In this document: one piece after another, positions 8,252-17,340 of the stretch
Position numbering within the stretch: position 1 is the first letter of the stretch
Layout of the letters: each line of letters starts with the position of its first letter
Source of the DNA: Tateyamaria sp. ANG-S1
Lineage (GTDB): Bacteria; Pseudomonadota; Alphaproteobacteria; Rhodobacterales; Rhodobacteraceae
Reading direction: 5' to 3'
Length of the DNA stretch: 64,000 nt
NCBI RefSeq assembly: GCF_000814025.1
Contig: NZ_JWLL01000001.1
Location: 186,001-250,000 of the forward strand
The notes under the pieces: model-generated
The model's database searches: none
What the model was told of the DNA's origin: nothing
Seen by the model: only the letters and a program-made list of their open reading frames with translations
Program-made: the position numbers and the translations under genes

Positions 8252-9775
8252 TTAGGGGTAGCGGATGTCGAAGGCCGCGCGGATCGCGGTGTCGGTGGCG
8301 TAATCAATATAGGTTGGGTGATGGGTGGCAAGGATCGTGTCCACCTTTCGCGCTGCACGGTCCCATGCGGTGAGCGCGCCGCTGTCTTCCCATGTTTTGG
8401 GCGTCTCGCGGTCCGCCAGCAACGGATAGACATAGTCGCGCTCCATGGCCGCGATTGTGGCGGGGCCGCCGAGGAAATGGCCATCGCCCAGAACCGCCGC
8501 ATGGATGCCTGGAAGGTCCAGCGTGTCATCGGACACCTCGACCCCGCGCAGGATGCGGTAGGTGGCGGCGTGCATCTCGTCATCCAGCACGAAGGCTTCG
8601 AAACTGGCGCCGAGCAAGGCCGCTGTCATGCCGGAGCTTTCGTAGATCAGGTTGCCGCCTGCGAGTGCGGCGGCGAGTGAGGTCAGCCCCTTTTCCACGC
8701 CATATTGCGCGTCCAAAGCCTTGGCGTCGGTCATGGAGGCGGCGACGCCAGAGACTAGGCCCATATGGTTGATGATCTGGGCAGAGGCGGCGTTCATCAC
8801 CGCGATCTCTCCACCCCCGCCAGCGAATGCGCCGGTGCGCAGGTCGATGACCAGCGGCCAGTTTGAGAACACCATGGGGTGGCCGGGCTTGATGGCGTGC
8901 ACCATCACGAGGCTGGCCAGTGTTTCGGCCAGCGACTGGGCGAGGAACCCCGCGAGCGTTGCGGGGGCGGTGGCCCCGGCCTGGGCGGCGGTGATGCAGG
9001 ACAGGGGTATGTTGTGGTCGATGCAGGCATAGACCGTTTCGACCGCATCCGCGCCAAACCGCATGGGCGAGATGACGGGGCTGATATGCGCCTTTACGAA
9101 CGGGCGTTTGGCGAACGCCCCGTCGCCCCCGGCCACCATGTCGAACATGTGGACGATGGGGGCGACGTGCTCGGCCAGTGTAAAGGCCGTGGCGACGGGT
9201 TTGGTCGTATTGCGCAGAAGCGCGTAGGCGGTGTTGATGTCGAACAGCCATTCATCGGGCATGTCGCCCGCGATGCAGCAGCGGGTGAACCAGCTGACGT
9301 TGGTGAGCGTGTCTTGCAGCCGGGTGAAGTCGTGCAGGTCTTGCAGGGTCGAGGGGCGGTAGAGCCGGGTGTGCCGGTCGAGCGTCTGGACCGCTGCGCC
9401 GCCGGTGCCGAAGTGGACGGCTTTGCCGCCGACCTCGATCGTGCGTGCGGGGTCGCGGCCGTGGAGAGGGAAGGTTTTGGGGGTCTTTTCAATCGCCTCT
9501 TCCACCAGTGTGGCGGGGATCGAGACGCGGCCGTTTGGGAGGGTTTGGGCGCCTGCCGCTTCGAGTGTTGTGCGCAGGCGGTCGGGGACTTCGCCCATGC
9601 CGAGGTCGGCCAGAAGGGACAGGGCGGCGGTGTAGATGTGCTGGATGTCAGCGTCCGACAGCGGGCGGTATTGGCCGCCTGTTTGACCCGGTGGTGCGGG
9701 GTTCAGAGGGGGCCCAGCGGCGCGGGCTTTTTTGCGGGCGCTGCGCCCTTTTCGCATGGGTTTCGGGTCGGACAT
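8252..9775 (-). CDS. Trimethylamine methyltransferase family (MttB-like, non-pyrrolysine)
   Basis: 507 residues with the MttB-superfamily TIM-barrel pattern: HFGTGGAAVQTLD, PVISPMRFGADAV, GGGGEIAVMNAASAQIINHMGL and YESSGMTAALLGASFEAFVLDDEM. No in-frame amber codon interrupts it, so it is the non-pyrrolysine type, whose studied members demethylate glycine betaine or other quaternary amines to a corrinoid protein. A basic first 25 residues (RKGRSARKKARAAG) precede the domain. Divergent from a sarcosine/dimethylglycine-type flavoprotein. No corrinoid protein gene is visible, so the methyl acceptor is unclear. Confidence 0.85.
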   Translation of the reverse strand: MSDPKPMRKGRSARKKARAAGPPLNPAPPGQTGGQYRPLSDADIQHIYTAALSLLADLGMGEVPDRLRTTLEAAGAQTLPNGRVSIPATLVEEAIEKTPKTFPLHGRDPARTIEVGGKAVHFGTGGAAVQTLDRHTRLYRPSTLQDLHDFTRLQDTLTNVSWFTRCCIAGDMPDEWLFDINTAYALLRNTTKPVATAFTLAEHVAPIVHMFDMVAGGDGAFAKRPFVKAHISPVISPMRFGADAVETVYACIDHNIPLSCITAAQAGATAPATLAGFLAQSLAETLASLVMVHAIKPGHPMVFSNWPLVIDLRTGAFAGGGGEIAVMNAASAQIINHMGLVSGVAASMTDAKALDAQYGVEKGLTSLAAALAGGNLIYESSGMTAALLGASFEAFVLDDEMHAATYRILRGVEVSDDTLDLPGIHAAVLGDGHFLGGPATIAAMERDYVYPLLADRETPKTWEDSGALTAWDRAARKVDTILATHHPTYIDYATDTAIRAAFDIRYP

Positions 9776-9936
9776 GGGACCAGAGTTGGCAGGTTATGGG
9801 CGCGTGCAAGCGTGGTGCTGTGAGTTCAGCGACAGCAAATGCATATTTTCAGAACAATGAAGACAGGGCCGTGTGATTGACCGGCGGGCCGCGCCCTTCA
9901 TTGTTCCGGCACATCTGTAAAATCCGGAGTGCCGCC

Positions 9937-12351
9937 ATGAAGACCCAGACCCGTTGTGTTGTGATCGGTGGAGGCATAGCGGGCTGTTCGACCCTGTATC
10001 ACCTGACCCAGGAAGGTTGGACCGACGTGGTGCTGGTCGAGCGTGATGAGTTGACCAGCGGCACGACCTGGCATTCGGCGGCGCAGGTGACGAATTTCGG
10101 TATGAACCAGACGATGGTTGGGCTGAAGACGCATTCGATCAACCTGTATCAGGAGTTGGCTGAGGATCCGGAGTATCCGATCAACTATCACCATGCCGAT
10201 GGGGGCATTCGGCTGGCCAATACGCAGGCGCAGATGGATGGCTATCGCCATTTTGCGTCGATGGCGCGGGGCATGGATGTGCATTTCGAGGTGATTGATG
10301 CCGCCGAATGCGCGCGCCGCCATCCGCTGATTTCGACGGACAATCTGGTCGGTGGGCTGTGGGATCCGCTGGATGGCGATATTGATCCGGCGCAGCTGTG
10401 TCAGGCGCTGGCCCGGCGGGCGCGCAAGGCGGGGGCGGAGGTGTATCGCCATACGCCTGTGACGGGGCTGACGCAGCACAAGGATGACAGTTGGACGGTG
10501 CACACGACCAAGGGCGATATTGATTGCGAGGTGGTTGTGAACGCCTGTGGCTACCGCGTGAATGAGGTGGGCGCGATGATGGGGGTGCATCATCCGGTCG
10601 CCTCCATGGAGCACCAGTATTTTCTGACCGAGGAGATCCCGGCCATTCGCGATGCGGGTCATCGGATGCCGCTGCTGCGCTGTCCGATCAGTGATTATTA
10701 CTGTCGGCAGGAGAAGAACGGCTTGCTGCTGGGGTTCTACGAGCAGGACTGCAAGACGTGGGGGATGGACGGGATTTCGCCGGATTTTTCCAATGATTTG
10801 TGCCCGGATGATCTGGACCGGGTGACGGATGTTCTGGAGGGTGCCTTTGCCCGGATGCCTGCGTTGATGGAGGCCGGGGTGCATACGGTGGTGAACGGGC
10901 CGATCACCTATACGATTGATGGCGCGCCCCTGGTTGGGCCCATTCCCGGCAAGCGGAATGCGTTTTGTATCATAGGCTTGCGGGCTGGTTTGGGCGAGGG
11001 CGGCGGTCATGGCTGGCTGCTGGCGCAGCAGATTGTCTATGGGGAGGCGTGTTACGACACCTGGGTGTTGGACCCGCGTCGGTTCACCGGGCATGGCAAT
11101 GTGGAGCTGACGGCGCTGAAAGCCATCGAGGATTATCAGAACGAGTTTCGGTTTCATTTCCCGAACGAGCATCGCCCGGCGGGGCGGCCGATCAAGACGA
11201 CCCCTTTGACCCCCGTGCTGGCGGCCGAGGGGGCGGAGTTTACTGTGGTGAACGGGTGGGAGCGGGCGGAGTTTTTCAAGCCCGCGCCGGGGTTTGCAGT
11301 GACGCATGGGTTTGGGTTTGATGAAGCCTTTGACGTGGTGGCCGGGGAGGTGAAGGCGGTGCAGGCCGGGGTGGGTCTGGCTGAGGTCAATGGTTTTAAT
11401 CGCATCGAGATTGCGGGGCCGGATGCGCATCGGTTTTTGGATCATGTGATCTGTGGCCGGGTGCGGCGGGCAGAGGGGAAGGGGGGGCTGGGGTATCTCT
11501 TGAATCACCATGGGTGTGTGAAGGCGGAGGCGACGGTTGCGAACCTGCCGGGTGGGCAGGTTTGGTATGGGTCTGCGGCGGCGTCCGAGTGGCACGACAT
11601 GGATTGGCTGCGCGCCAATGCGGACGGGTTTGATGTGTTGTTTCAGTCGCTTACGAATGACTGGACCATCCTTGTGCTGGCGGGGCCGAAGGCGCGGGAT
11701 GTGTTGTCAGCTGTGTCGCGGGGCGATTGGTCGGCAGAGGCATTTCCGTGGTTGTCGGTGCGTCGGGCGTTTGTTGGGGTGGCCCCGGCGGTTGTGATGT
11801 CGGTGAGTTTTTCGGGGGAGCTCGCCTATGAGATCCATGTGCCGAACAACCAGCTCTATGGCGCTTATCTGGCGCTACGGGTGGCTGGGGAGGCGCGTGG
11901 GTTGCGGTTGTTTGGGGCGCGGGCCGTGGAGTCGATGCGGATGGAGAAGGGGTTTCTGCATTGGAAAGCCGATCTGATCACCGAGTTTGACCCTTTTGAG
12001 ACGGGGCTGGAGCGGTTTGTGCGGATGGACAAGGACTTCGTCGGCAAGGTGGCGCTTGAGGAACGGCAGGCAAAGGGGCCGTTGCGGCGGTTGGTGAGTA
12101 TGCGGTTGGACAGCACCACGTCGCCCGCGCATCCCGGCGCTTCGGTCATGCGGGACGGGCAGGTCGTTGGCACTGTGACGTCGGGCGACTGGGGGCACCG
12201 GGTTGGGATGAACCTGGCCTATGCCTTTGTCGATCCGGTCCTTGCCGCGCAAGGCACTGAAATTGAAGTGGATATGCTGGGTGAGATGATCCCGGCGCGG
12301 GTGATTGCGCCGTCGCCCTATGATCCTGACATGACCCTGCCGCGCGGCTGA
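9937..12351 (+). CDS. FAD-dependent dehydrogenase with GcvT-type C-terminus (DMGDH/SarDH-like)
   Basis: 804 residues. An N-terminal FAD domain (VVIGGGIAGCSTLYHL, then LVERDELTSGTTWHSAAQV with the flavin-linking histidine region) is fused to a folate-binding GcvT-like C-terminal half (GSAAASEWHDMDWL, SGELAYEIHVP, ESMRMEKGFLHWKADL). This fits oxidative N-demethylation of dimethylglycine or sarcosine with tetrahydrofolate accepting the C1 unit. The ATG at 9937 has CCGGAG upstream. A TRAP transporter follows in the same direction, suggesting uptake of its substrate. Confidence 0.88.
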   Translation: MKTQTRCVVIGGGIAGCSTLYHLTQEGWTDVVLVERDELTSGTTWHSAAQVTNFGMNQTMVGLKTHSINLYQELAEDPEYPINYHHADGGIRLANTQAQMDGYRHFASMARGMDVHFEVIDAAECARRHPLISTDNLVGGLWDPLDGDIDPAQLCQALARRARKAGAEVYRHTPVTGLTQHKDDSWTVHTTKGDIDCEVVVNACGYRVNEVGAMMGVHHPVASMEHQYFLTEEIPAIRDAGHRMPLLRCPISDYYCRQEKNGLLLGFYEQDCKTWGMDGISPDFSNDLCPDDLDRVTDVLEGAFARMPALMEAGVHTVVNGPITYTIDGAPLVGPIPGKRNAFCIIGLRAGLGEGGGHGWLLAQQIVYGEACYDTWVLDPRRFTGHGNVELTALKAIEDYQNEFRFHFPNEHRPAGRPIKTTPLTPVLAAEGAEFTVVNGWERAEFFKPAPGFAVTHGFGFDEAFDVVAGEVKAVQAGVGLAEVNGFNRIEIAGPDAHRFLDHVICGRVRRAEGKGGLGYLLNHHGCVKAEATVANLPGGQVWYGSAAASEWHDMDWLRANADGFDVLFQSLTNDWTILVLAGPKARDVLSAVSRGDWSAEAFPWLSVRRAFVGVAPAVVMSVSFSGELAYEIHVPNNQLYGAYLALRVAGEARGLRLFGARAVESMRMEKGFLHWKADLITEFDPFETGLERFVRMDKDFVGKVALEERQAKGPLRRLVSMRLDSTTSPAHPGASVMRDGQVVGTVTSGDWGHRVGMNLAYAFVDPVLAAQGTEIEVDMLGEMIPARVIAPSPYDPDMTLPRG

Positions 12352-12476
12352 ACCGGGGCATGACAAAGCGGAGATATAGTTACAAAGGCGGGTGACAGAC
12401 ATAGTTGCGTTGCATAACAATTTCCCCGGAAGGCGAGTCAGGTCGTGGATGCCTGGCCGAAAAAGGGAGGAAATTC

Positions 12477-13514
12477 ATGTCACTCACACGCAAATCATTC
12501 CTGAATATGGTGGGCGCAGCGGCGTTGGCCATTGGGTCGGGGACGGCCGCATTCGCGCAAGAGGTCACGCTGAACCTGCACCAGTTCCTGCCCGCGCAAG
12601 CCAATGTGCCCAAGCTGGTGCTGGATGTCTGGGCCGACAATGTCGAGGAAGCGAGCGGCGGGCGGATCAAGGTGGACCGTTTTCCGTCGATGCAGCTTGG
12701 GGGTCGTCCGCCGGAGCTGATTGATCAGGCCGTGGATGGCGTGGCCGATGTCGTCTGGACCGTGGTGGGCTACACGCCGGGCCGCTTCCCTCGGACCGAG
12801 GTGTTTGAACTGCCGTTCATGATGACAGACGCGCGTGCGATGTCGTCGGCCTATTGGCAAATGTTTGAAAAACATATGAAAGATACTGAGTTCAAGGATG
12901 TGCATATCCTGGGCACATGGGTGCACGGGCCGGGCATGATCCATGTAAACAAAGAGGTGAAGACCCCTGCGGACATGGCGGGTCTGAAGATCCGGGGCGG
13001 GTCGCGCACCGTGAACAACCTGCTGGAAAAGATGGGCTCGACCCCCGTGGGCATGCCTGTGCCTGCGGTGCCTGAGGGGCTGAGCAAGGGGGTGATCGAC
13101 GGCACCACGATCCCCTGGGAAGTGACGGCGGCGCTGAAGATCCCGGAATTGGTTGGCAACCACACTGAGTTTGAGGGCAATGCGCTGTATACCCTGACCT
13201 TTGTGCTGGCGATGAACAAGGATCGGTACGAGAGCCTGCCTGATGACCTCAAACAGGTGATCGATGACAATTCAGGGCTGGAATTCAGCATCTTTGCCGG
13301 GGGCACGCAGGCCGATTCCGATGGGCCCGCGCGCGCGGCGGCGGTCGACAATGGCAACAGCATCGTCACCGTGTCGGGCGATGATCTCGCTGCCTGGCAG
13401 GAAGCGGCGCAGCCCATCTATGACGAGTGGGTCGCCGACATGGAAAGCAAGGGCATCGACGGTCAGGCGCTGATCGACGAGGCGCGCGCGCTGATGGATG
13501 CCTACGAAGGCTGA
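12477..13514 (+). CDS. dctP: TRAP transporter solute-binding protein (DctP family)
   Basis: 345 residues with a signal peptide (MSLTRKSFLNMVGAAALAIG, cleavage near AFAQE). Typical DctP blocks are VDRFPSMQLGG, GVADVVWTVVGYTPGRFP and the ligand-arginine region KIRGGSRTVNNLLEKMGSTPVGMPVP. It binds a small organic anion or amino acid in the periplasm and passes it to DctQM. GGGAGGA precedes the ATG. Context offers two substrates: methylated amines (upstream genes) or an aromatic acid such as benzoate (downstream box cluster); the sequence does not decide. Confidence 0.9.
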   Translation: MSLTRKSFLNMVGAAALAIGSGTAAFAQEVTLNLHQFLPAQANVPKLVLDVWADNVEEASGGRIKVDRFPSMQLGGRPPELIDQAVDGVADVVWTVVGYTPGRFPRTEVFELPFMMTDARAMSSAYWQMFEKHMKDTEFKDVHILGTWVHGPGMIHVNKEVKTPADMAGLKIRGGSRTVNNLLEKMGSTPVGMPVPAVPEGLSKGVIDGTTIPWEVTAALKIPELVGNHTEFEGNALYTLTFVLAMNKDRYESLPDDLKQVIDDNSGLEFSIFAGGTQADSDGPARAAAVDNGNSIVTVSGDDLAAWQEAAQPIYDEWVADMESKGIDGQALIDEARALMDAYEG

Positions 13515-13534
13515 ACCGTTTACGTGAATGAAAG

Positions 13535-13569
13535 TCGGGCCGTGGCAGGAATGCTGCGGCCCGATTTTT
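13535..13569 (+). terminator. Intra-operon terminator between dctP and dctQ
   Basis: TCGGGCCG ... CGGCCCGA stem with further GCA/TGC pairing inside, followed by TTTTT. It lies 20 bp after dctP and before dctQ. Such partial terminators are expected where the binding protein is made in excess of the membrane subunits. Confidence 0.7.
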
Positions 13570-13588
13570 CCAATGAAAAGAGGCAGGT

Positions 13589-14146
13589 ATGTTTAGGCTC
13601 GTGAAATGGCTGTCACGGTTTTCGGCCGTGGTCGGGGGCATCGTTCTGGTGGTGCTGATCCTGTTGACCACCGCGTCGATTGTCGGACGCGAGCTGTCGA
13701 AACTGGGTCACGCGCTGGGCGAGAGTTGGTTCGGGCAGATGCTGCTGGCGAGTGGTGTGGACGAGATCAAGGGCACCTATGAGCTGACCGAAGCCGGTGT
13801 CGCCTTTGCCATTTTCGCCTTTTTTCCGGTGTGCCAGTTCTATGGTCAGCACGCGACGGTGGATGTGTTTACCTCGTCCCTGCCGCGCCGCCCTCTGGGC
13901 TGGTTACGCGCGTTCTGGGAGGTCGTGTTGGCCGCTGTCATCGTGTTTATCGGCCTGCGTTTGTACGAAGGCATGCTGCGCTATCTGGGCAATGGCGAGA
14001 CGACGCTGTTCCTGCAATTCCCGGTCTGGTGGGCCTATGCAGCGAGCGTTGGGGCGGCGGCGATTGCCGGGCTGACGGCGGTCTATTGCGCCTGGGTGCG
14101 GGTGGTTGAGGCGGCCACCGGGCGCCAAATCTTACCAACGGGTTAA
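13589..14146 (+). CDS. dctQ: TRAP transporter small permease (DctQ)
   Basis: 185 residues with four hydrophobic segments: about residues 13-35 (VVGGIVLVVLILLTTASIV), 65-85, 105-125 and 145-170. The pattern ELTEAGVAFAIFAFFPVCQFYGQHATVDVF is typical of DctQ. It forms the membrane complex with DctM, driving Na+- or H+-coupled uptake. It sits downstream of a terminator-like hairpin and 6 bp before dctM. Confidence 0.88.
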   Translation: MFRLVKWLSRFSAVVGGIVLVVLILLTTASIVGRELSKLGHALGESWFGQMLLASGVDEIKGTYELTEAGVAFAIFAFFPVCQFYGQHATVDVFTSSLPRRPLGWLRAFWEVVLAAVIVFIGLRLYEGMLRYLGNGETTLFLQFPVWWAYAASVGAAAIAGLTAVYCAWVRVVEAATGRQILPTG

Positions 14147-14152
14147 CGGGCG

Positions 14153-15505
14153 ATGGATTGGATTCGCGATATTGTCCAGTTTGTGGGCCTTAGCCGGTTG
14201 GAACTGGGGTTCTGGTCGTTTCCCATTCTGCTCGGCCTGATTTTTTTACGTGCGCCCATCGGGCTGGCCATGTTCCTGATGGGGCTGCTGGGCTGGATCT
14301 TTGCCATGAATGGCAATGCCACGCCGATCCTCGCCAAGCTGAAGTCCGAGACCTACACCACATTCTCTAACTACTCGTTAACCATCATCCCGATGTTCTT
14401 GCTGATGGGGCAATTTGCGACCCTGTCGGGCATGTCCACGTCGCTGTTCAAGGCGGCGGAGAGCTTTCTGGGCCACCGGAAGGGCGGGGTGGCGATGGCG
14501 TCTGTGGGCGCTTGCGCGGGCTTTGGCGCGATCTGCGGATCGTCACTGGCGACGGCGGCCACGATGGGCCGTGTGGCCCTGCCGGAGCTGAAAAGATATG
14601 GATATTCAGGGGGTTTTTCGACCGCGACCCTGGCTGCAGGTGGGACGCTGGGCATCCTGATCCCGCCGTCGGTGATCCTTGTGATCTATGCGATCATCAC
14701 GGAGCAGAACATTGCCAAGCTGTTTCTGGCGGCCTTTGTCCCCGGCATTCTGGCGGCGATGGGTTATGTGCTGACCATCTCGATCTACGTGCGGCTGTTT
14801 CCCGGAAGCGCAGGCACGCGCGAGGCTGTTCCGTGGCCGGAGCGCTGGAAAGCGCTGGGCGAGACGTGGCCGGTGCTGGCGATTTTTGCGCTGGTGGTGG
14901 GCGGTATCTATGCCGGGTGGTTCACGCCGACCGAGGGCGCCGCCGTCGGTGCGGCGGGCACGGGGCTGGTGGCGTGGCTGGGCGGCAATCTGAGCTGGCG
15001 TGTGCTGGGCGAGGCGCTGATCGGGACGGGCAAGACGACCGCCATGATCTTTTTCATCGTGTTCGGTGCAGCGCAGTATAACGGGTTTCTGGCTCTGTCG
15101 GGTGCGCCGCAGTGGCTGGCGGATTTCGTTCTGTCCCAAGGGTTTACCCCCATTCTGGTGCTGAGCGTGATCCTGCTGTTCTACCTGGTCTTTGGCTGCG
15201 TGATGGACAGCCTGTCGATGATCCTGCTGACGGTGCCGATCTTTTTCCCGGTGATCTCGGGCCTCGATTTCGGGATGTCGCCCGAGCATGTGGCGATCTG
15301 GTTTGGCATTCTGGTGCTGATCGTCGTGGAGGTGGGGCTGATCACGCCGCCTGTGGGGATGAACTTGTTTATTATCAACGCGATGGACCGGGAGACGCGG
15401 ATCACAGAGACCTACAAGGCGGTGCTGTTCTTTGTCGGGTCGGACATTTTCCGGGTGATTCTGCTGGTGGCATTCCCGGCGATCACGCTGTTTTTGATCC
15501 CCTGA
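14153..15505 (+). CDS. dctM: TRAP transporter large permease (DctM)
   Basis: 450 residues and a dozen membrane segments. Conserved DctM features are the PIGLAMFLMGLLG opening, GACAGFGAICGSSLATAATMGRVALPELKRYGY, LAAGGTLGILIPPSVILVIYAI and EVGLITPPVGMNLFIINA. It is the solute channel subunit partnered with DctQ. Last gene of the TRAP unit; a 308-bp spacer with several signals separates it from the benzoate genes. Confidence 0.92.
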   Translation: MDWIRDIVQFVGLSRLELGFWSFPILLGLIFLRAPIGLAMFLMGLLGWIFAMNGNATPILAKLKSETYTTFSNYSLTIIPMFLLMGQFATLSGMSTSLFKAAESFLGHRKGGVAMASVGACAGFGAICGSSLATAATMGRVALPELKRYGYSGGFSTATLAAGGTLGILIPPSVILVIYAIITEQNIAKLFLAAFVPGILAAMGYVLTISIYVRLFPGSAGTREAVPWPERWKALGETWPVLAIFALVVGGIYAGWFTPTEGAAVGAAGTGLVAWLGGNLSWRVLGEALIGTGKTTAMIFFIVFGAAQYNGFLALSGAPQWLADFVLSQGFTPILVLSVILLFYLVFGCVMDSLSMILLTVPIFFPVISGLDFGMSPEHVAIWFGILVLIVVEVGLITPPVGMNLFIINAMDRETRITETYKAVLFFVGSDIFRVILLVAFPAITLFLIP

Positions 15506-15580
15506 TGCGCAACGTTCGGTGGGGGTGATGTACGGTTTGGGCCGGTGCGCGCGTTAACACCATGAAAACAAGGGCGATGG

Positions 15581-15622
15581 GGGTGTCACCCCGCGTACAC
15601 TCCCTGTGCACCCCCTGTACAC
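15581..15622 (+). repeat. Phased GTRCAC element, copy A
   Basis: GGGTGTCACCCC followed by GTACAC, GTGCAC and GTACAC. Box starts are 15583, 15595, 15606 and 15617, giving spacings of 12, 11 and 11 bp. Identical spacing occurs at 44043 and 61276. Lies in the dctM-bclA gap. Confidence 0.85.
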
Positions 15623-15680
15623 CGGTTTGGTCGGTTTTGGCGGACGGGGCGGGGTTAATGAGGCGTGCGGTGCGTTAACC

Positions 15681-15695
15681 TTAATCGTGGGTTAA
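15681..15695. promoter_or_regulatory. CtrA-type box upstream of the benzoate cluster
   Basis: TTAATCGTGGGTTAA fits the full CtrA site TTAA-N7-TTAA. It starts 133 bp before the ligase ATG; a further TTAA lies at 15675. CtrA binding is inferred only. Confidence 0.45.
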
Positions 15696-15719
15696 TTCGC
15701 TGAGCTGGGATTTGCGTGT

Positions 15720-15731
15720 GCATTAAAATGC
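15720..15731. promoter_or_regulatory. GTGCATTAAA motif, possible BoxR operator
   Basis: GCATT-AA-AATGC inverted repeat within GTGCATTAAAATGCC, 83 bp before the ligase start. GTGCATTAAA recurs upstream of boxC. Regulators of this type (BzdR/BoxR) are known to recognise TGCA-containing repeats. Confidence 0.45.
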
Positions 15732-15813
15732 CATCTCGCGGGTCGCGGCTTGGTGCGTGGCGGCGGGCGGGCGCACTATACCGCAGCGACCTTGAGTCTT
15801 TGGGAGGGGGCAC

Positions 15814-17340
15814 ATGGCAAACGCGGCATCCTATTTTGTGGACCGACATGTGGCCGAAGGGCGGGGTGGTAAGGTGGCCTTTCGCGAGGTTGGCACGGGG
15901 CGCAGCCTGACATATGGCGCGCTGGCCGAGGCGTCGGGGCGGGCGGCTGCTGCGTTTTTGGCGGTGGATGTGCGGCCGGAGGAGCGGGTTGCGATGCTGG
16001 TGCTGGACCAGATCGAGTTTCCGGTGCTGTTCTGGGGTGCGTTGAAGGCCGGGGTGATCCCGGTGCCGCTGAACACGCTGCTGGCGACGCCCATTTACGA
16101 TGCGATTTTGCGGGACAGTCGGGCGTCGATGCTGATCGTGTCGGAGCCTTTGTGGGACGTGGTGGCGCCTGTGTTGGAGGGCAATCCGCATCTGCGGCGG
16201 GTCGTCGTGATTGGCGCGGCGCGGGATGGCGCGGAGACTTATGATGATTTCATGGCTGGTGGACGCGCGCCGGTGCAGCCGTTTGACGCCAGGGATGATG
16301 AGACGGCGTTCTGGCTCTACTCCTCGGGCTCGACCGGGCAGCCGAAGGGGGTGCATCACGTTCATTCGGCTTTGAGGGCGACGGCGGACACTTATGGCGC
16401 GCAGGTGTTGCAGGTGCGCGAGGATGATGTGGTGTTCTCGGCTGCAAAGTTCTTTTTTGCCTATGGGCTGGGCAACGCGATGACCTTTCCGATGTCCGTG
16501 GGCGCGACTGTGGTGATCTTTGGCGGGCGGCCGACGCCGGAGGCCATGGTGCAGGTGATTGCGGACGAGCAGCCCACCGTCTTCTGCGGGGTGCCGACGC
16601 TTTATGCCGCGATGGTGGCGCATATGGAGGCGAACGGTGCGCCGGATGCGCCTTTGCGGACCTGCATCTCGGCGGGCGAGGCGTTGCCGGAGGATGTGGG
16701 GCTGCGTTGGGAGGCGCTGACAGGCGTGCCGATCTTGGATGGGGTCGGGTCGACCGAGATGCTGCATATCTTTCTGTCGAATGCGCCGGGGGATGTTGTT
16801 TACGGCACGTCGGGCGTTCCGGTGCCGGGATATGAGGTGCGGCTTGTCGATGAAGCCGGGGCTGAGGTTGGTACGGGTGAGGTCGGTGAGTTGTTGGTCA
16901 ATGGGGCGTCGGCTGCGGGCGGATATTGGAACCGGCGGGACAAGACGCGGGATACGTTCGAGGGTGTTTGGACGCGCACGGGCGACAAGTATGAGCGGCG
17001 TGAGGACGGGCGGTACGTCTACTGCGGGCGGACGGATGACATGTTCAAGGTGTCGGGGATCTGGGTCAGCCCGTTTGAGGTGGAGCAGGCGATCACCTCT
17101 CATGTCTCGGTGTTGGAATGTGCTGTGGTGGCCGCGAAGGATGCGGATGGGTTGGAGAAGCCCAAGGCTTTTGTCGTGCCGCATGGGGAGCGGCCCGAGG
17201 GCCTCGAAGAGCTGCTGAAGGATCATGTGAAGGAGCGTGTGGGCAAGTGGAAGTATCCGCGCTGGGTCGAGTGCGTGGAGAGCCTGCCCAAGACCGCGAC
17301 GGGCAAGATCCAGCGCTTCAAGCTGCGGGAGGACGTTTGA
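15814..17340 (+). CDS. bclA: Benzoate-CoA ligase
   Basis: 508 residues, ANL superfamily. The AMP-binding P-loop is YSSGSTGQPKG, followed by GVGSTEMLHIFLSN and the C-terminal KTATGKIQRFKLR with the adenylation lysine. The N-terminal NAASYFVDRHVAEGRG and the AKFFFAYGLGNAM stretch resemble benzoate-CoA ligases. It makes benzoyl-CoA from benzoate, ATP and CoA, the entry step of the box pathway whose oxygenase genes follow. GGGAGGGGG precedes the ATG. Its stop overlaps the next start (TGATG). A related aryl acid as substrate remains possible. Confidence 0.88.
   Translation: MANAASYFVDRHVAEGRGGKVAFREVGTGRSLTYGALAEASGRAAAAFLAVDVRPEERVAMLVLDQIEFPVLFWGALKAGVIPVPLNTLLATPIYDAILRDSRASMLIVSEPLWDVVAPVLEGNPHLRRVVVIGAARDGAETYDDFMAGGRAPVQPFDARDDETAFWLYSSGSTGQPKGVHHVHSALRATADTYGAQVLQVREDDVVFSAAKFFFAYGLGNAMTFPMSVGATVVIFGGRPTPEAMVQVIADEQPTVFCGVPTLYAAMVAHMEANGAPDAPLRTCISAGEALPEDVGLRWEALTGVPILDGVGSTEMLHIFLSNAPGDVVYGTSGVPVPGYEVRLVDEAGAEVGTGEVGELLVNGASAAGGYWNRRDKTRDTFEGVWTRTGDKYERREDGRYVYCGRTDDMFKVSGIWVSPFEVEQAITSHVSVLECAVVAAKDADGLEKPKAFVVPHGERPEGLEELLKDHVKERVGKWKYPRWVECVESLPKTATGKIQRFKLREDV

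Larger units (their letters stand above)
15506..15813. other. Signal-rich intergenic region upstream of the benzoate cluster
   Basis: 308 bp without a gene. It contains a GTTAAC palindrome (15553-15558), the GTGTCA/GTRCAC phased element (15581-15622), a CtrA-type full box (15681-15695) and a GCATT-AA-AATGC repeat (15720-15731). No open frame of note. Confidence 0.6.

Noticed and set aside
9898-11595. Long minus-strand frame opposite the DMGDH-like gene
   Set aside because: Antisense shadow of a GC-rich gene; low-complexity composition and no family match.
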